From Novosphingobium huizhouense (GTDB lineage: Bacteria; Pseudomonadota; Alphaproteobacteria; Sphingomonadales; Sphingomonadaceae): a stretch of 64,000 bases of DNA. The DNA is taken from the NCBI RefSeq assembly GCF_020179475.1, contig NZ_JAILXZ010000002.1:310001-374000 (forward strand), given 5' to 3'. Every line of letters starts with the position of its first letter. Position 1 is the stretch's first letter. Under the pieces are notes generated by a model that saw only the letters and a program-made list of their open reading frames with translations, made no database searches and had not been told where the DNA came from. The translations under genes were made by a program, and so were the position numbers. Positions 36,764-47,418 of this stretch are shown here, piece by piece.

Positions 36764-37561
36764 ATGGGCTACAACACGATTGCGATCGAGAAGCGCGGCA
36801 GCGCCGACTGGCTCACGCTCAACCGGCCCGAGGCGCTCAATTCGATCTCGTCGGAAATGGTCGGCGAGCTCAACGACTACTTCGGCAAGCTCTACCACGA
36901 CCGCACCGTCCGCGTCGTCGTCATGCGCGGCGCGGGCAAAGCCTATTGCGCCGGGCTCGACATCAAGGAACGCAGCTCGGATCGCGGCGAAATCCCGTTT
37001 GGCGGCGGCTTCGGCTTCCAGGGCTGGCTCGCCGACGTCTACATCAAGATGCGCCGCTGCCCGCAGCCGATCGTCTCGCTGATCCATGGCCCTGCCTGCG
37101 GCGGCGGCTTTGCCTTCGCGCTCGCCTCGGACATCCGCATCGCGGGGGAAAGCGCGCGGATGAACGCCGCCTTCATCAAGCTCGGCCTGTCGAGCTGCGA
37201 CATGGGCGTCAGCTACTTCCTGCCGCGCATCGTCGGCGCCGGGATCGCCTCGGAGCTGATGCTGACCGGCCGCTTCATCCATGCCCCGCGCGCGCTGGCG
37301 GTCGGCCTCGTTTCCGAAGTGGTGCCCGACGACCAGCTCGAGAAGGCGGGCGAAAGCTGGGTCGAGGACCTGCTTGCCGCTTCGCCGATGGGGCTGCGCA
37401 TGACCAAGGAAGGCATCAACGTCTCGGTCGACGGCTCGAGCCTTGAACACGTCATGGCGCTCGAGAACCGCAACCAGCTGATGACCGCCGGCAGCAAGAA
37501 CTTCGCCGAGGGGATGGCCGCCTTCCTCGAGAAGCGCAGGCCGAACTACGTGCCCGAGTAA
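36764..37561 (+). CDS. Enoyl-CoA hydratase/isomerase family protein
   Basis: This 265-residue crotonase-fold enzyme has WLTLNRPEALNSIS, the CoA/oxyanion loop YCAGLDIKE and HGPACGGGFAFALASDIRIA. In a classical hydratase both catalytic Glu residues are expected. The first position here falls in MNAAFIKLGLSSCDMGVSYFL, where the usual GxxPExG is replaced by LSSCDMG, so the residue set differs from the mitochondrial-type hydratase. The reaction may be isomerase-like or act on an unusual acyl chain. The palindrome CTTAATCA-AC-TGATTAAG and GAGAGG precede the start. The gene appears monocistronic. Confidence 0.85.
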   Translation: MGYNTIAIEKRGSADWLTLNRPEALNSISSEMVGELNDYFGKLYHDRTVRVVVMRGAGKAYCAGLDIKERSSDRGEIPFGGGFGFQGWLADVYIKMRRCPQPIVSLIHGPACGGGFAFALASDIRIAGESARMNAAFIKLGLSSCDMGVSYFLPRIVGAGIASELMLTGRFIHAPRALAVGLVSEVVPDDQLEKAGESWVEDLLAASPMGLRMTKEGINVSVDGSSLEHVMALENRNQLMTAGSKNFAEGMAAFLEKRRPNYVPE

Positions 37562-37565
37562 GACG

Positions 37566-38060
37566 TCAGGCGCGCGAGAGCGTATCGCGCAGCAGCGCGA
37601 GCGCGGCGCTCGCGAAAGCCTGCATGTTGCCGAGCCGGTCCTCGCTGCCCGTCTCGACGAGCACCGAGGCGGCAAGGCCGCCCGGTCCGACGAGGCCGAT
37701 CGCGCTGGTGCCCGAGGCAACGCCCAGCGGATGCTTGCCCGGCCCCGCCGCGCCGGTTTCGGCCAAGCCCCACGCAGCATCGAACCGCTCGCGGATCAGC
37801 TCGGCCTGGCGCAGGGCATAGGGCTCGGTCGCGGACCGGTATTGCCGCAGGCTGCCCGGCTCATGCCCCAGCAGGATGCGCCGCCCTTTCAGCGTGTAGA
37901 CGATGCCGGCCCCGGCGAAATAGGCCGAGGCGCCCGGCATCGCGAGCAGGCCTGCGGAAATCAGCCCGCCGGTCGCGCCATCGACCACCGCGATGGTTTC
38001 GCCCCGCGCCTTGAGCAGCGCCCCGGCTTGCGCGCCGATCCCGGCCAGTTCTTCGAGCAT
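37566..38060 (-). CDS. CinA C-terminal-domain (PncC-like) protein with altered catalytic motif
   Basis: This 164-residue protein has the CinA C-terminal fold of nicotinamide-nucleotide amidases. LISAGLLAMPGASAYFAGAG, TEPYALRQAELIRERF and AETGAAGP align with the family. The usual ESCTGG active-site motif is DGATGG (residues 27-32), so the catalytic Ser is Gly, and the following YTLKGRRILLG differs around the Lys. Amidase activity is therefore doubtful. The start ATG at 38060 follows AAGGGGA. The gene ends 4 nt after the convergent enoyl-CoA hydratase and is 29 nt from the LysE gene upstream. Confidence 0.8.
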   Translation of the reverse strand: MLEELAGIGAQAGALLKARGETIAVVDGATGGLISAGLLAMPGASAYFAGAGIVYTLKGRRILLGHEPGSLRQYRSATEPYALRQAELIRERFDAAWGLAETGAAGPGKHPLGVASGTSAIGLVGPGGLAASVLVETGSEDRLGNMQAFASAALALLRDTLSRA

Positions 38061-38089
38061 TCCCGTCCCCTTTTCGTTTCGGCGCCTTA

Positions 38090-38716
38090 TCAGGCGCGCG
38101 AACCGAGCATGGCAAGGCCGAAGGCGACGAAGACGGCAGCGGTGGTGCGGTTGAACGCCTTCTTGAGCGCAGGGCGCGTCAGCGCGGTGGCGATCGAGCG
38201 GCCGCCGAGCGCATAGACGAAGTACCACGAGATCTCGATGACGCCGAAGGTCAGCACCATGATCCCGAACTGCGGGGCCTCGGGCTTCGCAGCGTCGATG
38301 AACTGCGGCAGGAAGGCAGCGGCGAAGAGCAGCGCCTTGGGGTTCGAGATGCCGATGGTGAAGGCGGTGCGGAACACCTTGCCGGCCGAAAGCCGCGGCG
38401 CAATCTCGCCCTCGCCGATATCAACCGGGGCGTCGTCGGAAACCCACGCCTTGTAGCCGAGCCAGATCAGGTAGCCCGCGCCGACGAGGCGCAGCACGAG
38501 GAACGCGCCCGGAATGGCGACGAGCAGCGCGGTGAGCCCGAGCGCCGAGGCGGTCAGCAGGCTCAGCACCGCGACGAAGCACCCCGTCATCGCCAGCATC
38601 GAGCGGGCCAGCCCCAGCTCGACGCTGCGCGCCATCACATGGAGCATGTTGGGCCCCGGCGAGGCCGAGACGAAGAAGACGGTGACGACGAACAGCCACC
38701 AGGTGTGAAGGGCCAT
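38090..38716 (-). CDS. LysE/RhtB family amino-acid exporter
   Basis: This 208-residue inner-membrane protein has six hydrophobic segments and the LysE/RhtB signature SPGPNMLHVMARSVELG near residues 20-35. Further family stretches are GAGYLIWLGYKAW and FRTAFTIGISNPKALLFAAAFLPQF. The family exports amino acids or derivatives (lysine, threonine, homoserine lactone) using the proton gradient; the substrate is unknown. It lies 29 nt before the CinA-like gene on the same strand. Confidence 0.88.
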   Translation of the reverse strand: MALHTWWLFVVTVFFVSASPGPNMLHVMARSVELGLARSMLAMTGCFVAVLSLLTASALGLTALLVAIPGAFLVLRLVGAGYLIWLGYKAWVSDDAPVDIGEGEIAPRLSAGKVFRTAFTIGISNPKALLFAAAFLPQFIDAAKPEAPQFGIMVLTFGVIEISWYFVYALGGRSIATALTRPALKKAFNRTTAAVFVAFGLAMLGSRA

Positions 38717-38742
38717 GATCTCGAAGTTCCCCCAGCCGACGT

Positions 38743-39033
38743 TCAGGGCAGCGTGTCCCAGCCTTGCGCCTCGACCAGCAGGCGCCGGACCGAGGCATTG
38801 CCGGCATAGCGTTTCCTGAGCGCGCGCGCATCCTCCTCGACGGTGCGACAGCGCAGCTTGCGCACCTGCGCGTCGATGTAGGCGGCGCGCTCCGCGTCGT
38901 AGGCTTCCTCGCCGGCGAAGTGGTTGCAGCCGGTCTGGCGCACCAGCAGCGCGCGCACCGGCGGCGGCGCGACCTTCACCGCATGGCGCGCCTGCGCGGG
39001 CGTCATCGCGAGCAGCAACAGTGCAGTGAGCAT
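38743..39033 (-). CDS. Small exported protein of unknown function
   Basis: This 96-residue protein has a signal peptide (MLTALLLLAMTPAQARHAV) and a mature part with two cysteines (TGCNHF and LRCRTV) that probably form a disulfide. A run DAERAAYIDAQVRKLRC and RKRYAGNASVRRLLVEAQGWD follow. The ATG follows GGGGGA. Proteins of this size and pattern are scattered through sphingomonad genomes without known role. It begins 23 nt after the end of ligA on the same strand, so it may be read from the ligA transcript. Confidence 0.7.
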   Translation of the reverse strand: MLTALLLLAMTPAQARHAVKVAPPPVRALLVRQTGCNHFAGEEAYDAERAAYIDAQVRKLRCRTVEEDARALRKRYAGNASVRRLLVEAQGWDTLP

Positions 39034-39056
39034 ACCGGGTCCCCCACGGATGCCGG

Positions 39057-41470
<2,414 letters not shown>

Positions 41471-41487
<17 letters not shown>

Positions 41488-41755
41488 CCAGCGTTACCGC
41501 AATGCCATCGTCGCCTTCGGCAAGACGTTCGCGCGCCAGTTCACTGTCGGCAGCGTCGTCGTGCAGCGAACAGAGATATTCCCACACCTCGGGCGAAATC
41601 ACGTAGGCGACCGGCTTGTTGCGGTTGAGCACCGCGACCTGGCGCAACTGCGCCTCGGCGATCACGGCGGCGGGGTTGGCCTTGAGGTTGCTGATGCTGA
41701 CGCAGGCGTCGGCAAGCACCTCGGCAATGACGGGCGGTTTGAGTGGCGCGTTCAT
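41471..41755 (-). CDS. Antitoxin of the Phd/RelB type
   Basis: This 94-residue protein has the Phd/YefM-like N-terminal DNA-binding part: VSISNLKANPAAVIAEAQLRQV, then VAVLNRNKPVAYVISPEVWEYL. A charged C-terminal tail (ERLAEGDDGIAVTLDDLLD) would wrap the toxin. It is the first gene of the pair and overlaps the RelE gene. An 11-bp perfect inverted repeat overlaps its start codon, which fits autorepression by the antitoxin-toxin complex. Confidence 0.88.
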
Positions 41756-41785
41756 GACCTGAAAATAGGCCTCGTTTCAGGTCAT
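41754..41785. promoter_or_regulatory. Inverted-repeat operator of the toxin-antitoxin pair
   Basis: ATGACCTGAAA (41754-41764) is perfectly mirrored by TTTCAGGTCAT (41775-41785) around an 11-nt spacer. It overlaps the antitoxin start codon and Shine-Dalgarno region, so repressor binding would shut the operon tightly. Confidence 0.7.
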
Positions 41786-41804
41786 GTCAATTTGCGGCGG
41801 GGGG

Positions 41805-42488
41805 CTATACCGCCTTCCCGAGAATGGTCGCCACCATCGCCCGGCGCGCGCGGAAGCCGAGGCTTTCGTAGAGGCGGATCGCGCCCGCATTGCCGGCGTA
41901 GCTGTGGAGATAGGGCACGTCGCCGCGCGCGCGCTGGTCGGCCATGACCCGGCGGATCAGCCGCGCGGCAAGCCCCTGCCCGCGAAATTCGGGCCAGGTG
42001 CACACGCCGCTGACTTCGGCCAGACCCTCGGCGGGGCGCATCCGCTCGCCCGCCATGGCGGCGAGGCGGCCTTCGCTGCGAAAGCCGTAAAACTGGCCGT
42101 AGCGCCAGGTCGACGGACCCCAGGGGCCGGGCTCGGTGGCCAGCGCAAGCTCAGTCATCTCCGGCACATCAGCTTCGCCGAGCGGCACGGTCTGCGGGTC
42201 GGATGCGCAAGGGTGCGGCGCGCCATCCGCGATCATCTGCAACAGCGGCGCGCTGCGGATCAGGCGCGTGCCCGGCGGCGGCGCGACTTCGTGCGGTTCG
42301 ACGAGCCAGACTTCGCCGTAATCGGCAACGAGCGCGGCGAGGTCCTGTTCGCACCCCGGCGCGCAACCGGCGAAGGGGCCGTAAGCCGGATCGATCCGGC
42401 GCACGTTGCCCTGCCCGACGTTCAGCGCCGCCTGCGGACCGCCGAGGGCATGCCACATCGGCCGGTCGAGCGGATGCTCGGTGCTCAT
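41805..42488 (-). CDS. GNAT family N-acetyltransferase (FR47-like)
   Basis: This 227-residue protein has a non-GNAT N-terminal half (residues 1-110, with Cys residues GCAPGCEQ) and a C-terminal GNAT domain. VCTWPEFRGQGLAARLIRRV is the acetyl-CoA loop and PYLHSYAGNAGAIRLYESLGF the alpha-4/beta-5 block. FR47-like members are cytoplasmic acetyltransferases of unknown substrate. It overlaps the end of recN by 4 nt (ATGA), so the two are translationally coupled, though no functional link to DNA repair is known. Confidence 0.85.
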   Translation of the reverse strand: MSTEHPLDRPMWHALGGPQAALNVGQGNVRRIDPAYGPFAGCAPGCEQDLAALVADYGEVWLVEPHEVAPPPGTRLIRSAPLLQMIADGAPHPCASDPQTVPLGEADVPEMTELALATEPGPWGPSTWRYGQFYGFRSEGRLAAMAGERMRPAEGLAEVSGVCTWPEFRGQGLAARLIRRVMADQRARGDVPYLHSYAGNAGAIRLYESLGFRARRAMVATILGKAV

Positions 42489-44149
42489 GCCTGTTCCAGC
42501 AGCCGGTCGGCCTGCGCGCGCGCCTCAGCGGTGATCTCGGCGCCCGAGAGCATGCGCGCGATCTCCTCCTGCCGCCCGGCAGGGTCGAGCAGGGTGACCG
42601 AAGTGCGGGTGACCGTGCCTTCGGAGGACTTGGCGATCAGATAGTGCGCATTGCCGCGCGCGGCGACTTGCGGGCTGTGAGTAACCGCGAGCAGCTGGCC
42701 GCCCGCGGCGAGCCGGGCGAGCCGTTCGCCGATCGCGCTCGCCACCGCGCCGCCGACGCCGCGGTCGATCTCGTCGAAGATGATCGTCGCCGCGCCGCCT
42801 TCTTCGGCAAGCGCGACCTTGAGCGCGAGGATGAAGCGCGACAGTTCGCCGCCGGACGCGATCTTGGCGAGCGGGGCGAAATCGGCGCCGGGGTTGGTCG
42901 AGATGAGGAATTCGACCGCATCGACGCCGAGCGCGCTCCAGCGGTCCTCGGGCAAGCGGACGACCGCAGTGTGGAACTTCGCCGCATCGAGCTTGAGCGG
43001 GGCGAGTTCGGCCGCGACCGCCTGGTCGAGCCGCCGTGCCGCCTCTGCCCGCTCAACCGACAGCGCCTCGGCCTTGGCGCGATAGTCGAGCCCGGCCTCC
43101 TGCGCCGCGCGCTGCAGCGCCGCGATCTGGGCGCCGCCGCCTTCGATCGCGTCGAGCGCCTCGCGCATCGCGCGCATCCTCGCTGGCAGTTCGTCGACTG
43201 TGCAGTGGTGCTTGCGCGCCGCCGCGCGCAAGTCGAACAGCCGCGTCTCGATCCGATCGAGCAGCGCGGGATCGTGCGCGAGCACATCGGCGGCGGCGAC
43301 GAGCTTGTCCTCGGCCTCGCCCGCCTCGATCACCGCGCGGTCGATGGCGGCGAGCGCCTCGCCGAGAAGGGGGTGTTCATGGGCGATGCGGTCGAGCCGG
43401 CGGGCCGCGCTGCGCAAGCTGGCGAGCGCGGAGTCGGAGCCGCTCCAGAGGTGCTGCAGCTCGGCAAGGTCGCCCGACAGCCGCTCGCCCTTCTGCATCG
43501 CGGCGCGGCTCGCGGCGAGATCGTCCTCCTCGCCCTCGACCGGCGCAAGCGCGGCGAGCTCGGCGAGGTGCGCGACCAGCAGGTCCTGCTCGGCGGCGGC
43601 CTGCTCGACCTGCGCCTTCGCCTGCGCCAGCGCGGCTTCGGCCGCTCGCCACTTGTCCCACGCGGCGCCGACCGCGGCGGTATCGGCACGCGCGTAGCGA
43701 TCAAGCAGCAGGCGATGGCCGCGCGCGTTGACGAGGCCGCGGTCGTCGTGCTGGCCGTGAAGTTCGACAAGGCTGCGCGCCATCTCGCGCAGCAGCGCGA
43801 CGCCCACCGGCTGGTCGTTGACGAAGGCCTTGCTGCCGCCATCGGCGCGCACGCGGCGGCGTACGATCAGCGGCTCGCCCGGCTCGACCTCCACCTCGGC
43901 CTCGGCGAGCGCGGCGCGGATCGGTTCGGGCAGCGCGGCGAATTCGAAGGTGGCGGTGACCAGCGCCTGGTCCTCGCCCGCGCGGACCAGTCCGCTGTCG
44001 GCGCGATCGCCGAGAATAAGCCCGAGCGAGTCCAGCAGGATCGATTTGCCCGCGCCGGTCTCGCCGGTGAGAACGCCAAGGCCACGCCCGAAAGCGAGAT
44101 CGAGCGCCTCGATCAGGACGACGTTGCGGATGGAAAGCCCGGTGAGCAT
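42485..44149 (-). CDS. recN: DNA repair protein RecN
   Basis: This 554-residue SMC-like ATPase acts in double-strand break repair. Walker A GETGAGKSILLDSL is near residues 31-44, a coiled-coil region with a central break spans about 150-370, and the signature and Walker B (TIIFDEIDRGVGG) lie near residues 450-475. LLAVTHSPQVAARGNAHYLI completes the ATPase head. Length matches the family. It is transcribed toward the GNAT gene and overlaps it. Nothing resembling a LexA box is noticed in the 173-nt upstream gap. Confidence 0.95.
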   Translation of the reverse strand: MLTGLSIRNVVLIEALDLAFGRGLGVLTGETGAGKSILLDSLGLILGDRADSGLVRAGEDQALVTATFEFAALPEPIRAALAEAEVEVEPGEPLIVRRRVRADGGSKAFVNDQPVGVALLREMARSLVELHGQHDDRGLVNARGHRLLLDRYARADTAAVGAAWDKWRAAEAALAQAKAQVEQAAAEQDLLVAHLAELAALAPVEGEEDDLAASRAAMQKGERLSGDLAELQHLWSGSDSALASLRSAARRLDRIAHEHPLLGEALAAIDRAVIEAGEAEDKLVAAADVLAHDPALLDRIETRLFDLRAAARKHHCTVDELPARMRAMREALDAIEGGGAQIAALQRAAQEAGLDYRAKAEALSVERAEAARRLDQAVAAELAPLKLDAAKFHTAVVRLPEDRWSALGVDAVEFLISTNPGADFAPLAKIASGGELSRFILALKVALAEEGGAATIIFDEIDRGVGGAVASAIGERLARLAAGGQLLAVTHSPQVAARGNAHYLIAKSSEGTVTRTSVTLLDPAGRQEEIARMLSGAEITAEARAQADRLLEQA

Positions 44150-44322
44150 CTGCCCGTGGTCTTAGCGCGGCGAAAGCGCCGCGTCACCATCCGTTCTTGC
44201 CTTGTTCGCCGTCGCGCGGAGGCGGCTGACGTCACGTTGCAGCACCGTGACAGGGTGCCACGCGAACGAAACGTGATTGTGACAGAGGATTCGGGCAGGA
44301 CCACACAGGAAGAGGGATCGCC

Positions 44323-45246
44323 ATGCCGACCCAAGCCAAGGCTGCCCGCACGAAGACCGCCAAGGGCCTGCCGACTGCCGCTCAGCTCGCCACTTCGATC
44401 CCCGCCTGGCTCGATCATCCCGAGCCGGTCAGCTTCCGTCCCAAGCGCAAGGTGCGCACAGTCTGGATCTCGGACATCCATCTCGGCACGCGCGGCTGCA
44501 ACGCGGCGATGCTGCTCGACTTCCTCAGCCAGATCGAGTGCGAGACGCTCTACCTCGTCGGCGACATCGTCGACGGCTGGCGCCTGTCGAAGGGCTGGTA
44601 CTGGCCCGACGCGCACAACGAAGTGGTCCGCCGCGTGCTGAAGATGGCGCACCGCGGCACCCGCGTGGTGCTGATCGCGGGCAACCACGACGAAATGCTG
44701 CGCCCCTATGCCGGCATGAGCTTCGGCGGCGTGGAGCTGGCGCTCGACACGATCCACGAGACCGCCGACGGGCGCCGGCTGCTGGTGACGCACGGCGACG
44801 GCTTCGACGGCGTGGTCCTCTACGCCCGCTGGCTCGCGTTCCTGGGCGACAAGGCCTACGAGGTGCTGCTGCGCTCGAACCGCTGGGTGAACGCGGTGCG
44901 CCGCCAGTTCAAGCTGCCCTACTGGTCGCTGTCGGCCTACATGAAGAAGCGCGTGAAGAACGCGGTGCAGTTCGTCTGCGACTTCGAGGAAGCGGTGGCG
45001 CACGCCGCGCGCGACCTGGGCGTCGACGGCGTGGTCTGCGGCCACATTCACTGCGCCGAAATCCGCGAGATCAGCGGCGTCACCTACTACAACGACGGCG
45101 ACTGGGTCGAAAGCTGCACCGCGCTGGTCGAAGACTTCGCCGGCAACATGAGCATCGTCGACTGGGCCGAGGAAACCCGCAAGGCGCACGCCGCGCGCGC
45201 CGCGATGGCCGCGGCCGCAGCGCCGGGCGAAAAGCAGCCCGCATGA
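44323..45246 (+). CDS. UDP-2,3-diacylglucosamine diphosphatase-like metallophosphoesterase
   Basis: This 307-residue calcineurin-like phosphoesterase has all metal-binding motifs: SDIHLGTRG, GDIVDGWR, GNHDE, HGDGFD and GHIHCAE. It is LpxH-like but longer than E. coli LpxH (about 240 residues), with an N-terminal extension of about 45 residues and a C-terminal Ala-rich tail. Sphingomonads make glycosphingolipids instead of much of their LPS, so the true substrate may be a lipid-linked or nucleotide-sugar phosphate. It overlaps the downstream glycosyltransferase by 4 nt, which points to a shared envelope-lipid pathway. AGGAAGAGGG precedes the start. Confidence 0.88.
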   Translation: MPTQAKAARTKTAKGLPTAAQLATSIPAWLDHPEPVSFRPKRKVRTVWISDIHLGTRGCNAAMLLDFLSQIECETLYLVGDIVDGWRLSKGWYWPDAHNEVVRRVLKMAHRGTRVVLIAGNHDEMLRPYAGMSFGGVELALDTIHETADGRRLLVTHGDGFDGVVLYARWLAFLGDKAYEVLLRSNRWVNAVRRQFKLPYWSLSAYMKKRVKNAVQFVCDFEEAVAHAARDLGVDGVVCGHIHCAEIREISGVTYYNDGDWVESCTALVEDFAGNMSIVDWAEETRKAHAARAAMAAAAAPGEKQPA

Positions 45247-46310
45247 AGATCGCGATCTGCACCGACGCCTGGCACCCGCAGGTCAACGGCGTCGTCCGGA
45301 CGCTGGCGACCACGGTCGACCGGCTGATCCGGCGCGGGCACGAAGTCGAGCTGGTCACCCCCAGCCAGTTCTTCACCCTGCCCCTGCCCGGCTACAGCGA
45401 AATCCGCCTCGCCATGGCGCCGCGCTTCGGCACGCGGCGCACGCTGGGCGACTTCGCGCCCGACATCGTCCACATCGCCACCGAAGGCCCGATCGGCTGG
45501 AGCGCGCGCGGCTGGTGCAAGGCCAACCGGGTGCCGTTCACCTCGGCCTTCCACACCCGCTTTCCCGACTATGCCGCAGTGCGCACCGGGATCGACGCCG
45601 CGCACTTCTGGCCGCTGATGCGCCGCTTCCACGCCGCGAGCCATGCGGTGCTGGTCTCGACGCCGACGCTGGCGGCCGAGCTCGCGGGCCACGGCATCGG
45701 CCATGCGCAGCTGTGGTCGCGCGGGATCGATGGCGATCTGTTCCGTCCCGACCATGCGCCGTTCGACCTCTACGAGGGCCTGCCGCGGCCGATCATGCTC
45801 AACGTCGGCCGGGTCGCGATCGAGAAGAACCTCGCCGCCTTCCTCGATGCAGATGCGCCCGGCACCAAGGTCGTCGTCGGCGACGGCCCCGACCTCGCCG
45901 CGCTGCGCGCGCGCTATCCGCATGTCCGGTTCCTCGGCGCGCTGTCGGGCGAACGCCTGGCGCAGGCCTATGCGGGCGCGGACGTGTTCGTGTTTCCAAG
46001 CCGGACCGACACCTTCGGGCTGGTGATGATCGAGGCGCTGGCCTGCGGGCTTCCGGTCGCCGGCTACCCGGTGGCAGGTCCGCTCGACATCGTCGGCAAG
46101 ACCGGGCGCGGCCCGGGGGGCGACCTGCCGATGCAGATCGGCGCGCTCGACGACGATCTCGGCCTCGCGATCGCCAAGGCGCTGCGCTGCGACCGCCTCG
46201 GCGCCGCGGTCCACGGCGCGAGCTACAACTGGGACCGCGCCACCGACCAGTTCCTCGCCGCGCTGACCGCAGCGGCATCGCGGCGGGTGCGCGAAGCGAT
46301 CGCCGCCTGA
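45243..46310 (+). CDS. GT4 family glycosyltransferase
   Basis: This 355-residue two-domain (GT-B) retaining glycosyltransferase begins AICTDAWHPQVNGVVRTL, typical of MgtA/SQD2-like enzymes. VGRVAIEKNLAAFL lies at the domain junction and PSRTDTFGLVMIEALACGLPV is the nucleotide-sugar site with the ExxxxxxxE-type motif (Asp in the first position). Related enzymes add mannose, glucose or sulfoquinovose to diacylglycerol or similar lipids. It is coupled to the LpxH-like gene by the ATGA overlap. A terminator hairpin with a T-run follows. Confidence 0.88.
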   Translation: MKIAICTDAWHPQVNGVVRTLATTVDRLIRRGHEVELVTPSQFFTLPLPGYSEIRLAMAPRFGTRRTLGDFAPDIVHIATEGPIGWSARGWCKANRVPFTSAFHTRFPDYAAVRTGIDAAHFWPLMRRFHAASHAVLVSTPTLAAELAGHGIGHAQLWSRGIDGDLFRPDHAPFDLYEGLPRPIMLNVGRVAIEKNLAAFLDADAPGTKVVVGDGPDLAALRARYPHVRFLGALSGERLAQAYAGADVFVFPSRTDTFGLVMIEALACGLPVAGYPVAGPLDIVGKTGRGPGGDLPMQIGALDDDLGLAIAKALRCDRLGAAVHGASYNWDRATDQFLAALTAAASRRVREAIAA

Positions 46311-46395
46311 TCGACAGCCTGCGCGACCACCTGGGCAACCGGGCGCACGACTTTCCCGTCCTCCCCCCACGCCGAACCGGGACGGGCAAACTGAG

Positions 46396-46433
46396 AAGGG
46401 GCCGCGGCCTTGCGGCCCGGCCCCTTGCTTTTT
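46396..46433 (+). terminator. Rho-independent terminator after the GT4 gene
   Basis: AAGGGGCCG (46396-46404) pairs with CGGCCCCTT (46418-46426) and further inner GC pairs form, followed by GCTTTTTCC. This is one of the few classical stem plus T-run terminators in the window. Confidence 0.75.
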
Positions 46434-46520
46434 CCGACACGATCGCCGCCCCGCGCCCGATGCCGCAACACGGCGCGGCACACGCTTACGCGGCATATCC
46501 TTACAAGGCGGTGGGCCTGC

Positions 46521-47342
46521 TTACGACGCGGTGGTGCCCGGCGCCTTCTCGTTCATCAGCTTGAACGCGCGCTGGTACCATTCGCTGCCCGGATAGTTGT
46601 TGCCGAGCACGGCCGCCGACTTCTGCGCCTCCTCGGGCACGCCGAGCGCGAGGTAGGTCTCGACCAGGCGGTAGAGCGCCTCGGGCGTGTGGCTCGTCGG
46701 CTGGTACTTGTCGACCACGGTGCGGAAGCGCAGCGCGCCCGCCAGCCACTTGCCGCTGCGTTCGTAGTAGCGGCCGATCTCCATTTCCTTGCCGGCGAGG
46801 TGATCGTTGACGAGGTCGATCTTGAGCCGCGCGTCGGTGGCGTACTGGGTCGAGGGATAGCGGCGCACGACCTCGTTGAGCGCGGTCAGCGCCTGCAGCG
46901 TGATCTTCTGGTCGCGCGTCACGTCGCTGATCTGCTCGTAGTAGCACAGCGCGATCAGGTAGTAGGCGTAGGGCGCGTCCTTGTTGCCGGGGTGGATCGA
47001 CAGGAAGCGCTGCGCCGACTGCACCGCCTTGGCATAGTCGCGGCCGGCGTAGTAGCTGAACGCGCTCATCAGCTGGGCGCGGCGGGCCCAGGGCGAATAG
47101 GGGTGCTGGCGCTCGACTTCGTCGAACAGCGCTGCGGCCTGCTTGGGGTTGCCGTGATCGAGACGGTCCTTTGCCGCGGCATAGAGCGTGTCGACGTCGC
47201 GGGCGACGTAGGCGACATCCTTCTTCGCCTTGGCACCGCCTGCGCATCCCGCAGTCAGCCCGATGGCGGCCGTGGCGACGGCAAGGACGGCGAGCCGCGC
47301 GGGGGTGCGGAGCGAAGCAGCGAAGGGGGCAGCAAGGGTCAT
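46521..47342 (-). CDS. bamD: Outer membrane assembly lipoprotein BamD
   Basis: This 273-residue outer-membrane lipoprotein is part of the BAM complex that inserts beta-barrel proteins. A signal peptide with the lipobox LTAGC (near residues 28-32) is followed by five TPR-like helical repeats. Typical stretches are ERQHPYSPWARRAQLMSAFS, FLSIHPGNKDAPYAYYLIALC and RYPSTQYATDARLKI. The ATG at 47342 gives a signal peptide of normal length; a longer frame would bury the lipobox. It is the only BAM gene in the window. Confidence 0.95.
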   Translation of the reverse strand: MTLAAPFAASLRTPARLAVLAVATAAIGLTAGCAGGAKAKKDVAYVARDVDTLYAAAKDRLDHGNPKQAAALFDEVERQHPYSPWARRAQLMSAFSYYAGRDYAKAVQSAQRFLSIHPGNKDAPYAYYLIALCYYEQISDVTRDQKITLQALTALNEVVRRYPSTQYATDARLKIDLVNDHLAGKEMEIGRYYERSGKWLAGALRFRTVVDKYQPTSHTPEALYRLVETYLALGVPEEAQKSAAVLGNNYPGSEWYQRAFKLMNEKAPGTTAS

Positions 47343-47418
47343 GGCCAGCGCTATAACCAGCCGCCCGATGAACGCCAAGTGAAGTTCCGCGCCCATCCGC
47401 AAATGGGGCGCGCGCCGC

